The position numbers and the translations under genes were made by a program. A DNA stretch of 43,266 nucleotides from Prevotella sp. (lineage in GTDB: Bacteria > Bacteroidota > Bacteroidia > Bacteroidales > Bacteroidaceae): NCBI GenBank assembly GCA_017556145.1, contig JAFZCU010000128.1:1-43266 (forward strand), written 5' to 3'. Below, in pieces: positions 34,498-40,889 of the stretch; the first letter of the stretch is position 1, and each line of letters begins with the position of its first letter. The notes under the pieces were generated by a model, which did not search any database, had not been told where the DNA came from, and worked only from the letters and a program-made list of their open reading frames with translations.

Positions 34498-35957
34498 TCA
34501 GTTGGAACGTCATATTATTCATTGTCTATCATGTGATTGTCATCCTGGCAATCATCCATGTGGTGATGGACAACCGGCAACCGGCCAAGACGATGGCATG
34601 GGCACTGGTGATATGGTTTGTACCAGTGGTAGGTCTGGTGTTCTATCTCTTCTTTGGCTTGAACACCCGCAAGGAGAAATTCATCAGCCAGCGCAGTCTC
34701 GACCAGCTCTCCAAACGTTCGATGCTGGAGTTCGTCGAGCAGAAGGACCTGCAGCTGCCTGCTGAGCATCGCCAACTCATCGACCTCTTCGTCAATGAGA
34801 ATTTCTCATTGCCTTTCAAGGATAATCAGGTCACGGTCTATGGCGACGGTTACGCTTTCTTCCCTGCGCTCCTGGCAGAGATTGCCAAGGCGGAGAGTCA
34901 TATCCATATCGATATGTATATCTTTGCCGAGGACCCGTTAGGCATGCTGCTCTCTGATGCCCTGATCGACAAGGCACGCCAGGGTGTGGAGGTAAGGCTG
35001 ATCTACGACGATGTAGGCTGCTGGAACGTCAGTCATGCCTTTTTCGACCGCATGCGCGATGAAGGTGTCGAGATTGTGCCTTTCCTGCCTGTGCGTTTCC
35101 CGTCGTTCACGAGCAAGGTCAACTATCGTAACCACCGCAAGCTGATTGTCATCGACGGACGAATCGGTTTCATCGGGGGTATGAACATCGCCTTGCGCTA
35201 TGTGAAGGGTACGGGCTCCCAGGCTTGGCGCGACACGATGCTGAAGGTGGAGGGCACGGGTGTCTATGGCATCCAGCGGGCGTTCCTCATCGACTGGTAT
35301 TTCTGCGACCGTACGCTCATCTCCAACCGCAAATACTATCCTCCCTCACACGGGGACAGGAACGATGTGATGTCAGAGATATCACACGCGTTCCTGTCCC
35401 CGTGTGAGGCGTTGACGCAGGTGGTCTGTAGCGGTCCGGTGGCACCCTATCCTGAAATCATGCAGGGCTATGTGCGCATCATCCTTTCCGCCAAGCGCTA
35501 TGTATATATAGAAACACCCTATTTCCTGCCTACCGAACCCGTGCTGTTTGCCCTGAAGACCGCCTCGATTGCAGGTGTCGACGTGCGCATCATCGTGCCT
35601 TACCGCAGCGATGCCAAATGGGTGGAGTGGGCGAGTCGCAGTTATTTGCGCGATGTGGTGGAGTCGGGTGTCACCGTCATGCTCTATCAGGCGGGATTCC
35701 TCCATTCCAAGCTGCTTGTCTGCGACGATAGCATCTGTTCGTGCGGATCAACCAATGTCGACATCCGCAGTTTCGAGAATAACTTCGAGTCGAACATCTT
35801 CCTCTATGGCGAAACTGCAGCACGTCAACTGCGTGAGGTGTTCCAGGCCGACGAACAGCAGTCGGTCAACTTGCAGGACATGCCCGAACGCATGCACCCG
35901 AAGTTTATGAAACGGCTTTGGGAGTCGATGGTCAGGATGATGTCACCCCTGATGTAA
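34494..35957 (+). CDS. cls: cardiolipin synthase (phospholipase D family)
   Basis: A 487-residue membrane enzyme that joins phosphatidylglycerol molecules. Two N-terminal transmembrane helices (VILFIVYHVIVILAIIHVVM and MAWALVIWFVPVVGLVFYLFFG, the PLDc_N type) precede two HKD catalytic motifs, NHRKLIVIDGRIGFIGGMN near 212 and HSKLLVCDDSICSCGSTNVD near 402. Residues 284-305, between the two catalytic halves, are encoded by a 64-bp palindrome (35345-35408). The start overlaps the dnaG stop (ATGA). The end overlaps rsmD tail to tail by 15 bp. Confidence 0.93.
   Translation: MISWNVILFIVYHVIVILAIIHVVMDNRQPAKTMAWALVIWFVPVVGLVFYLFFGLNTRKEKFISQRSLDQLSKRSMLEFVEQKDLQLPAEHRQLIDLFVNENFSLPFKDNQVTVYGDGYAFFPALLAEIAKAESHIHIDMYIFAEDPLGMLLSDALIDKARQGVEVRLIYDDVGCWNVSHAFFDRMRDEGVEIVPFLPVRFPSFTSKVNYRNHRKLIVIDGRIGFIGGMNIALRYVKGTGSQAWRDTMLKVEGTGVYGIQRAFLIDWYFCDRTLISNRKYYPPSHGDRNDVMSEISHAFLSPCEALTQVVCSGPVAPYPEIMQGYVRIILSAKRYVYIETPYFLPTEPVLFALKTASIAGVDVRIIVPYRSDAKWVEWASRSYLRDVVESGVTVMLYQAGFLHSKLLVCDDSICSCGSTNVDIRSFENNFESNIFLYGETAARQLREVFQADEQQSVNLQDMPERMHPKFMKRLWESMVRMMSPLM
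35345..35408. repeat. 64-bp palindromic REP-like element inside cls
   Basis: Arms 35345-35364 and 35389-35408 are perfect 20-bp complements (CTCACACGGGGACAGGAACG on the left). An inner stem TGTGAT/ATCACA (35366-35371, 35381-35386) closes on a 9-nt loop. The reading frame is open. The core GGGGACAGG and layout match the dnaG element, but the flanking arm bases differ in a compensated way. Confidence 0.9.
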
Positions 35958-36491
35958 GGGCTGGAAGATCGAGAAGTTCACGCTACCGTATGAACGGTGC
36001 TCAATGAAATTGGGATGGTCGGTGAAAGAATCGTTTTTGCCGTGTTCAAAGACGAAGACACCATCCTCCTTCAACAGATTTTTCTCGAAGATAAGAGTAG
36101 GGATGGTCTTCAGCTCTTCCAAGGCGTAGGGCGGATCGGCGAAGATAAAGTCGAACTGCTGCTTACAGCTCTTGATAAATCGGAATACATCGCCACGGAT
36201 TGCTGTAACATCCCTTGTCACACCCAGCTTCTGCAGACACTGCAGGATAAAGCGGTGATGGTCGCGGTCGGCCTCCACGCTGATCACATGGGCGCAGCCC
36301 CGTGAAGCCAGTTCCAGCGAGATGCTGCCTGTGCCTGAAAATAAGTCGAGGGCTGTGGTGCCATCGAAGTCGATGTAGCCCGTCAGCACGTTGAAGATGT
36401 TCTCCTTGGCAAAGTCGGTCGTCGGCCTCGCCTTGAAAGAGCGGGGAATATCAAAATGCCGTCCCTTATATTTTCCCGTTATTATCCTCAT
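35943..36491 (-). CDS. rsmD: 16S rRNA (guanine-N2)-methyltransferase RsmD
   Basis: An SAM-dependent enzyme that methylates G966 of 16S rRNA. The 182 residues show MRIITGKYKGR at the N-terminus, RPTTDFAKENIFNVL, SAM motif I ALDLFSGTGSISLELASRG (about 47-65), motif II VISVEAD and the catalytic FIFADPPYALEEL (about 113-125). The start is ATG 36491. Upstream lies an 8-nt repeat array in which every unit contains AAGGAG, the nearest 6 nt before the start codon. It follows DUF3822 on the same strand, a usual Bacteroidetes pairing. Confidence 0.94.
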   Translation of the reverse strand: MRIITGKYKGRHFDIPRSFKARPTTDFAKENIFNVLTGYIDFDGTTALDLFSGTGSISLELASRGCAHVISVEADRDHHRFILQCLQKLGVTRDVTAIRGDVFRFIKSCKQQFDFIFADPPYALEELKTIPTLIFEKNLLKEDGVFVFEHGKNDSFTDHPNFIEHRSYGSVNFSIFQPLHQG

Positions 36492-36495
36492 TCTT

Positions 36496-36551
36496 CACTC
36501 CTTCACTCCTTTACTCCTTCTCTCCTTTACTCCTTCTCTCCTTCAATCTTT
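36496..36551 (-). repeat. octamer array carrying six tandem AAGGAG motifs before rsmD
   Basis: Six units AAGGAGTG, AAGGAGTA or AAGGAGAG plus one degenerate unit (AAAGATTG), read on the minus strand, fill the gap between DUF3822 and rsmD. AAGGAG is the classic Shine-Dalgarno sequence. The nearest copy (36498-36503) is spaced 6 nt from the rsmD ATG. Confidence 0.85.
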
Positions 36552-37306
36552 CACTTCTTCTTCAGCAGTTCGTTCAGGTCGAAAGGCATGACGTAGGCAT
36601 TCTTCAGATACTTGCGCATCTCATCCAGCAGCCAGTCCTGCTCGGGAATGTCGCCTAAGATGTGTATCTCGTCGTGCTCTGGCTTCAGGTTCAGCTGTTT
36701 CCACACATAGAGCAGGAAATAGAGGGAGTCGTGGGCACGGGTGGTCTCAAACGAGTTGCAGAACTTGAAACGGTTCTGCTGGAACGAGAAGATGTCAAGC
36801 TGCTTGTCGTGGAAATAGCCGTACATCTTGCTGCGATGGCCCGTGAAGCTGCGCTGGTGCAGGTAGTTCCACACGGGAATCATGCCATGCATGAGCTGCA
36901 CGTCGTTGAAGCGGTCGGTGAGCACCATCAGCAGGTCCTTGTTGATGCAGTATACGCAGACGGCATTCAGCGAGGGGAGCACGTTGAACTTCACCACATC
37001 CTTCTCGCTTCTGGGGAAGGAGTGCAGGTAGAGCGTCGTGGCGTCGGCTTCCTGGAACTGCTCGATGGGCACCATCAGCACGGGGGTGTTGATCAGCACG
37101 CGGGCGGTAGGAAAGTCTAACTCCCTGGAAAAGGTCTTGAAGGCCTCGCGCAGGTTGGCAGCCATCGAGACACCGCTCTTCACCACATAGGGCTCAAACA
37201 ATACGGGCTGTTCCGGATCTGCCTTGTCCGTGATCATAAACGACAGCGTATTGTTTCCCACGCGAATCGTCAGTTGCTTGCTATTCGTGATACTTGTTGT
37301 GGCCAT
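36551..37306 (-). CDS. DUF3822 family protein
   Basis: A 251-residue protein of a Bacteroidetes-specific family that commonly lies next to rsmD. Features are KQLTIRVGNNTLSFMI at the N-terminus, a conserved RVLINTPVLMVPIEQF segment (about 92-107), FNVLPSLNAVCVYCINKDL (about 135-153) and LHILGD-like HEIHILGDIPEQDWL (about 215-229). The alternating strand pattern suggests an actin/ASKHA-like fold as reported for related proteins, but this is inference. Function unknown. It starts 3 nt after the stop of the 32-residue membrane protein (TAA-AGG-ATG), so the two are probably coupled. Confidence 0.85.
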   Translation of the reverse strand: MATTSITNSKQLTIRVGNNTLSFMITDKADPEQPVLFEPYVVKSGVSMAANLREAFKTFSRELDFPTARVLINTPVLMVPIEQFQEADATTLYLHSFPRSEKDVVKFNVLPSLNAVCVYCINKDLLMVLTDRFNDVQLMHGMIPVWNYLHQRSFTGHRSKMYGYFHDKQLDIFSFQQNRFKFCNSFETTRAHDSLYFLLYVWKQLNLKPEHDEIHILGDIPEQDWLLDEMRKYLKNAYVMPFDLNELLKKK

Positions 37307-37309
37307 CCT

Positions 37310-37408
37310 TTAGTTCATTGCCGACATCACACTGGCGATGCAAACGGCCAGCAGTCCTGCCGCCACCAGCACCAACGCAATGTTGATTTGTCTTTTACTA
37401 ATCTGCAT
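37310..37408 (-). CDS. 32-residue single-pass membrane protein
   Basis: ATG 37408 to TAA 37310 encodes 32 residues: a basic start (MQISKRQ), one hydrophobic helix (NIALVLVAAGLLAVCIASVM) and SAMN. A TACCTTTG promoter lies 8 bp upstream and the stop is 3 nt from the DUF3822 start, so it is the first gene of the DUF3822-rsmD unit. Too short for most gene callers. No homologue is claimed. Confidence 0.65.
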   Translation of the reverse strand: MQISKRQINIALVLVAAGLLAVCIASVMSAMN

Positions 37409-37416
37409 ATCGGCTG

Positions 37417-37424
37417 CAAAGGTA
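37417..37424 (-). promoter_or_regulatory. -7 box TACCTTTG for the small membrane protein-DUF3822-rsmD unit
   Basis: CAAAGGTA on the plus strand. The box ends 8 bp before ATG 37408, implying a leader of only a few nucleotides. A second TATCTTTG on the same strand lies farther upstream at about 37478-37485. Confidence 0.6.
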
Positions 37425-37749
37425 CGAATTATTTAGCGAAAACTGAAAGGTTTTCTACAAAATAATCATAACTGATGCAAAGATACGCATACTCGGTGAG
37501 ACAATAAAGCAATTTTTTAATTTCAAAATGATATAATAGCCTACATGCCTACATAAAATCTCTCAAACATACGATAAATAAAGGCTTTTCTGTACTTTTA
37601 TGCCTACATAAAGCCTACATGATACCTACATTCTGCCTACATGAATTTGGCACAAATACGGTCGAAATTAGCATCTCTTAACGTCTGCATAGGGTACTCG
37701 CACGTTGAAAGATACGACTTCGCAAGTTTTCTGATTAATAGTAGCAAAG

Positions 37750-37767
37750 AAATTCTCTAGAGAATTT
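37750..37767. repeat. 18-bp perfect palindrome, copy 1
   Basis: AAATTCTCTAGAGAATTT is its own reverse complement. It is repeated identically 65 bp away at 37815-37832, a typical layout for a dimeric DNA-binding protein's operator pair. Confidence 0.75.
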
Positions 37768-37814
37768 TCTGCTTTGATACGTGCTAATAATTGCTGAATA
37801 GGGAGGTAAGCATC

Positions 37815-37832
37815 AAATTCTCTAGAGAATTT
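37815..37832. repeat. 18-bp perfect palindrome, copy 2
   Basis: Second identical copy of AAATTCTCTAGAGAATTT inside the inverted-repeat element. Confidence 0.75.
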
Positions 37833-38073
37833 TTTACTCCCCTTAAGGATAGAACATGCGGAGTGCTTGCCTGGATTTTGCGGGATAGGGAGCTCGACAT
37901 TTACTCTGTTGACTTTATGAAAAGGGTGTTTTTAGGCCAAAATACCACAAAAACATGTAGGCAGAATGTAGGTATCATGTAGGCTTTATGTAGGCAAAAA
38001 TTTCTCAATATCCCTTTAAATAAAGGCATTTCCATCGATTTTATGTAGGCATGTAGGCTATAAACGGAATTTT

Positions 38074-38196
38074 TCAAAAAATCACTACGTGATTAAGAGC
38101 TTTCTCCTTATCATTAAGAGCCTCTTTAGCTTCGTCAAGTGCCTCTTCTATTTTGAGGAAACCAATAAAAATATGCTGAATATTTGGATAGTTCAT
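38074..38196 (-). CDS. putative 40-residue protein divergent from the toxin-antitoxin pair
   Basis: ATG 38196 to TGA 38074 encodes 40 residues beginning MNYPNIQHIFIGFLKIEE, followed by a charged amphipathic helix (ALDEAKEALNDKEKALNH). No clear promoter is seen on this strand. It could be a small regulator, a gene remnant at the edge of the inverted-repeat element, or chance. Confidence 0.35.
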   Translation of the reverse strand: MNYPNIQHIFIGFLKIEEALDEAKEALNDKEKALNHVVIF

Positions 38197-38206
38197 TTTT
38201 TATTCT

Positions 38207-38214
38207 TATTTTTG
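38207..38214 (+). promoter_or_regulatory. -7 box TATTTTTG for the toxin-antitoxin operon
   Basis: TATTTTTG followed by CAGCG, 19 bp before the antitoxin start at 38234. Confidence 0.6.
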
Positions 38215-38233
38215 CAGCGAGAAATAGTAAGTG

Positions 38234-38569
38234 ATGAATAAGGTTGGAGTAAAACGGGAATTGATAAGCCATCTGAAGAAAGCAAATGCCTTCTGGTCTT
38301 ATCAAGTGGATTCCATCAAGGATGTGCCTGATGACATTCTTGTGGAATTGGTTATGCTTCATCTTGATTTGGAAGACATAGATAAACTATTCGATATTTA
38401 TCCTTTCAAGTTTATTAAAAAGGCATGGATTGAGAATGTTGTGGTGTTAGGAGATCGCCATTATGAACTCAATAAGTTCTTTGCTTGGTATTATTTCAAA
38501 ATGAAAAAGCCGGGAGCTTATGTGAAATCGATGGAAACTCGGGTGCTTAACAAACGTATGGTTGCATAA
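38234..38569 (+). CDS. probable antitoxin of an AbiE-type toxin-antitoxin system
   Basis: A 111-residue soluble protein directly upstream of a nucleotidyltransferase toxin. It has NAFWSYQVDSIKDVPDDILVE, a motif I associate with Bacteroidetes DUF6922-like antitoxins paired with AbiEii toxins, then helical MLHLDLEDIDKLFDIYPFKF and a basic end (RVLNKRMVA). In such type IV systems the antitoxin usually represses the operon and counters the toxin. ATG 38234 is preferred; GTG 38231 would add one residue. The stop overlaps the toxin start as TAATG. The assignment rests mainly on position and size. Confidence 0.7.
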   Translation: MNKVGVKRELISHLKKANAFWSYQVDSIKDVPDDILVELVMLHLDLEDIDKLFDIYPFKFIKKAWIENVVVLGDRHYELNKFFAWYYFKMKKPGAYVKSMETRVLNKRMVA

Positions 38570-39225
38570 TGAACGGATTAGCTCCACAGACGTCAGAACT
38601 ATTTGAGAAGATCTCTCAATTAGATTGCATCAAACCTTTCGTCTTGGTGGGTGGTACTGCTTTGTCTTTGCAATTGAATTTGAGACAGAGCGAAGATTTG
38701 GACTTTATGCGTTGGAAACAATCTCCAAAAGATAAGTTGGAAGTAGGTATTTCAACGATAAAGCACGAATTGGAAACCATTGGGCACATCGATAAGATGG
38801 ATATAGGCGGCTTTAATTTTGTGGAGTTTGTTGTTGACGGTGTTAAACTATCATTTTATGCGGCTCCAAGAAAACGGATACCTTCGATGCAGGTTATACC
38901 ATATCTTAATAATCTGCAATTGGCTGACATTAAGTCCATTGGTGCAATGAAGATGGAGGCAATGCTTCGTCGTAGTAAATTTCGAGACTATTATGATATT
39001 TACTCGATTCTGAAGCAGGACGTTGATCTCCAAGAGATGATAGATATAGCCTTGGAGCATTCTGGCCATTTATTGAAAAGAAAAAATCTCTTAGCTATAT
39101 TGTCGAATGGGGAGCGGTTTAGAAAAGACAAAGAGTTTCTGGCACTTAATCCTGTCTATGATGTCTCTGCCCTTGACATAGAGGAGTATATCAAGGAAAA
39201 ATTGTTCGAAATAAATGGTAAGTGA
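38569..39225 (+). CDS. AbiEii/AbiGii-family nucleotidyltransferase toxin
   Basis: A 218-residue DNA polymerase-beta-like nucleotidyltransferase. The active-site motif GG(T/S)...DxD is VGGTALSLQLNLRQSEDLDF (about 24-43), followed by a third acidic strand near FNFVEFVVDGVKLSFY. KRRSKFRDYYDIYSIL-type basic motif (MLRRSKFRDYYDIYSI, about 139-154) is conserved in AbiEii toxins, which transfer nucleotides to tRNA or proteins and stop growth. The family gives phage abortive infection or plasmid stabilisation. Coupled to the antitoxin by TAATG. Confidence 0.88.
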   Translation: MNGLAPQTSELFEKISQLDCIKPFVLVGGTALSLQLNLRQSEDLDFMRWKQSPKDKLEVGISTIKHELETIGHIDKMDIGGFNFVEFVVDGVKLSFYAAPRKRIPSMQVIPYLNNLQLADIKSIGAMKMEAMLRRSKFRDYYDIYSILKQDVDLQEMIDIALEHSGHLLKRKNLLAILSNGERFRKDKEFLALNPVYDVSALDIEEYIKEKLFEINGK

Positions 39226-39230
39226 GTAAT

Positions 39231-39377
39231 ATGAGTTTTTGTCTGGATAAAACACCCCTTGTTGATGGCGTTCTTCAGATTACATCTGATCTTGAGGATG
39301 TAATAAAAGAAGTAGAACAAGGTAAGGTGGTTTCGATGAGTGAATTCAAATCCATGTTCGCAAAATGGTTAGATTAA
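39231..39377 (+). CDS. 48-residue protein after the AbiE toxin
   Basis: ATG 39231 to TAA 39375-39377 encodes 48 residues, 5 bp after the toxin stop. It starts MSFCLDKTPLVDGVLQITSD, then LEDVIKEVEQGKVVSMSEFK and SMFAKWLD. The DLEDVI...GKVVSMSEF pattern resembles tails of small antitoxins or addiction-module proteins. It may be a third component of the operon or the end of a decayed gene. Confidence 0.55.
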   Translation: MSFCLDKTPLVDGVLQITSDLEDVIKEVEQGKVVSMSEFKSMFAKWLD

Positions 39378-39379
39378 AG

Positions 39380-39433
39380 CACTCGAGTCAAACGATTGAA
39401 TGAGTCAACTCAAATGATCGTTTCAGTCGAGTG
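39380..39433. repeat. 17-bp imperfect inverted repeat after the toxin operon
   Basis: Arms 39380-39396 and 39417-39433 match at 15 of 17 positions (CACTCGA...AAACGAT with ATCGTTT...TCGAGTG), around a 20-nt loop containing GAGTCAACTC. The first arm begins 2 nt after the preceding stop. No U-tract follows, so it is not a standard terminator. Confidence 0.65.
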
Positions 39434-39491
39434 AAACAATCAATTCATTCGGGTGCCTAAAATGAAATAGCGATAACCCTGATACGAAGGA

Positions 39492-39755
39492 TCAGATGTT
39501 TTCTGCAGCGAGCCTGATGCGTCTCGACAGGTCGAAAAGTGCCCCTCGCAGCTGCTCTGCTTCCTCTGCTGTGAAGCCTCCGACGCCTCCATTTCCGTCT
39601 ATGCCGTCCATCTTGTGATAGAACCATGATGACGAACGCTGAAAATAGGTGTTCGCGAAGTCGCGCCATGAGATGGCCATCTGGATATCTCTCAGTTTCT
39701 TCTTCATATCAGTTGTAATTTCTTTTGTTGCAATAATCGTTTCATTATTCTTCAT
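39492..39755 (-). CDS. DUF5053 family protein
   Basis: An 87-residue protein. The C-terminal part, SWRDFANTYFQRSSSWFYHK, then MDGIDGNGGVGGF and AEEAEQLRGALFDLSRRIR, fits DUF5053, a small Bacteroidetes family that looks DNA-binding and is frequent in accessory regions. The start at 39755 gives MKNNETIIATKE; Met17 (MKKKLRDIQ) is an alternative start. Two copies of an ACTACAAATTTT operator-like site lie upstream, one over the promoter, which suggests autoregulation. Confidence 0.8.
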   Translation of the reverse strand: MKNNETIIATKEITTDMKKKLRDIQMAISWRDFANTYFQRSSSWFYHKMDGIDGNGGVGGFTAEEAEQLRGALFDLSRRIRLAAENI

Positions 39756-39803
39756 AAGTTACTTCCATCCATTCATTTGACTGTTGCATAATGATTCTGT
39801 TTG

Positions 39804-39858
39804 CAAAGGTACTACAAATTTTCGTATTATTGCTAATTGTACTACAAATTTTTGTAGT
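39804..39858 (-). promoter_or_regulatory. DUF5053 promoter with two operator-like repeats
   Basis: The minus-strand -7 box TACCTTTG is at 39811-39804. GTACTACAAATTTT occurs at 39809-39822 (overlapping the box) and again at 39839-39852. The second copy extends to a palindrome, ACTACAAA-TT-TTTGTAGT (39841-39858). A 30-bp step places both copies on nearly the same DNA face. Confidence 0.65.
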
Positions 39859-39896
39859 TACCTTCTGTTTTTAACATATTATTAAATTTATCGATG

Positions 39897-39904
39897 CAAA
39901 GATA
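39897..39904 (-). promoter_or_regulatory. second upstream -7 box TATCTTTG
   Basis: CAAAGATA on the plus strand within the 345-bp gap 39756-40100. It may start a longer DUF5053 transcript. I see nothing else in 39905-40073. Confidence 0.35.
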
Positions 39905-40073
39905 CGAGTTATTTCCGTAACTTCCAAATTTTAGATGATTTTTTTCGATTATAATCAGAAAAGAGACTTTTGTGCCCCTTCTCAGCTCGGTCTTTAACTC
40001 CTTTGAAACCTCAAAGAAAACTTGTGAAAATCACTTTTTCAATTAATCGTTAGGCTCTTTTGATAAAATAGTG

Positions 40074-40081
40074 TATCTTTG
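40074..40081 (+). promoter_or_regulatory. -7 box TATCTTTG for the phosphoribosyltransferase-like gene
   Basis: TATCTTTG followed by CACCC, 19 bp before ATG 40101. This rules out the earlier in-frame ATG at 40071. Confidence 0.6.
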
Positions 40082-40100
40082 CACCCAAAGAAGACATATT

Positions 40101-40526
40101 ATGGGAGTTACTTTCGACAACGTAGAAAAGATATTCGTGTTTGATTTCGGACACGATGGTACTGAGGATATTGAACTTTCCATCAGGAGTGCTGTGGACA
40201 GTGCTCACAAGAAGATAAATCTCTATCACTATGATGTAGTCGTTATGCCCAAAACCAGGACAAAGATTAACCAGTACATGCTACGCTATATCTACAGATT
40301 CAATCAACCAAGACTTTTGAAAGTAGAAGATGTACTATCAAAGCAGTTGGACGATGATCTTTTATCAAGGATTCGTCAGCAGAATGTTTTGGTCATTGAA
40401 GACGTCACAACTAATGGCTCAACACAGAATGAAATTCTCCGCACACTTCGAAATCTTAACAAAGATAATGAAATCACCATATTTAGTCTCATTGGTAGAA
40501 AAGACTTAATGGCGGAGTCATTATAA
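40101..40526 (+). CDS. phosphoribosyltransferase-like protein
   Basis: A 141-residue protein with a type I PRTase fold signature: a hydrophobic strand followed by acidic residues and a PRPP loop, NVLVIEDVTTNGSTQNEIL (about 95-113), and a closing FSLIGRKD. The N-terminal half (FVFDFGHDGTEDIELSIRSA) is unlike classic salvage enzymes, and the hood region that would bind a base is small. It could be a ComFC-like or regulatory PRTase. Substrate unknown. ATG 40101 is chosen from the promoter. A small ORF follows 23 bp downstream on the same strand. Confidence 0.7.
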   Translation: MGVTFDNVEKIFVFDFGHDGTEDIELSIRSAVDSAHKKINLYHYDVVVMPKTRTKINQYMLRYIYRFNQPRLLKVEDVLSKQLDDDLLSRIRQQNVLVIEDVTTNGSTQNEILRTLRNLNKDNEITIFSLIGRKDLMAESL

Positions 40527-40549
40527 TCACCTCTATCCCCCAAATGATT

Positions 40550-40759
40550 ATGGCTGAAAATACTATTGAATCTCTAAAAAAAGAATTTGTCCAAGAAGTG
40601 TTGTCCGAACAGAGTTATGACACACTTAAAGAATGGCTAAATATGCATGAAGAAGCTCGCTATGTTGCCTCTTTGACTAGCGATGAACCAGAACTTATTA
40701 AATTCAAACAGAATTATGAGGATTCTATTTTAAAAGGATTCGCAAAATCAAGAAAATAA
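40550..40759 (+). CDS. 69-residue hypothetical protein
   Basis: A small acidic helical protein (MAENTIESLKKEFVQEVLSE, then TLKEWLNMHEEARYVASLTS) with a basic tail ending KGFAKSRK. No family recognised. ATG 40550 is used; ATG 40544 adds two residues. It lies 23 bp after the PRTase-like gene and is probably its operon partner. Confidence 0.6.
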   Translation: MAENTIESLKKEFVQEVLSEQSYDTLKEWLNMHEEARYVASLTSDEPELIKFKQNYEDSILKGFAKSRK

Positions 40760-40889
40760 AGCGAATAGTTAAAGCGGAGTTTTTTTACTGATTATGAGAA
40801 ACAAATGAGGCCATTGTGCCTCTTCACAAGGTTGTGAATACACTAATGGATAAAAAATCTTATTAATAATTTGCTATTTTCAGTTTTTC

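Larger units (their letters stand above)
37668..37931 (-). other. 88-codon open frame without start codon (possible gene relic)
   Basis: In the centre of the inverted-repeat element the minus strand stays open for 88 codons up to a TAA at 37668-37670. It reads in part NPGKHSACSILKGSKKFSREF, DAYLPIQQLLARIKAENSLEN and FFATINQKTCEVVSFNVRV. It has no ATG or GTG start. It may be the remnant of a gene carried by the element, or chance. Confidence 0.25.
37536..38061. mobile_element. 526-bp inverted-repeat element with iterated GCCTACAT units (MITE- or origin-like)
   Basis: Two nested perfect inverted repeats bound this non-coding stretch. The outer arms are 25 bp (37536-37560 with 38037-38061) and the inner arms 43 bp (37601-37643 with 37954-37996). 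The arms are separated by 40-bp spacers of equal length but different sequence. Each arm carries six copies of the octamer GCCTACAT (one as ACCTACAT), four of them at exact 11-bp steps (37602, 37613, 37624, 37635). The 310-bp centre has two 18-bp palindromes. There is no transposase and no obvious target duplication. It could be a transposon relic, a recombinase or repressor array, or an iteron-like origin. Confidence 0.7.

Noticed and set aside
37791-37982. 63-residue plus-strand frame in the inverted-repeat element
   Set aside because: It runs through a palindrome into the inner repeat arm and has no promoter; likely chance.
37536-38061. CRISPR array
   Set aside because: The repeated unit is an 8-mer in mirrored arms at 8- or 11-bp steps; there are no equal-length unique spacers and no cas genes.
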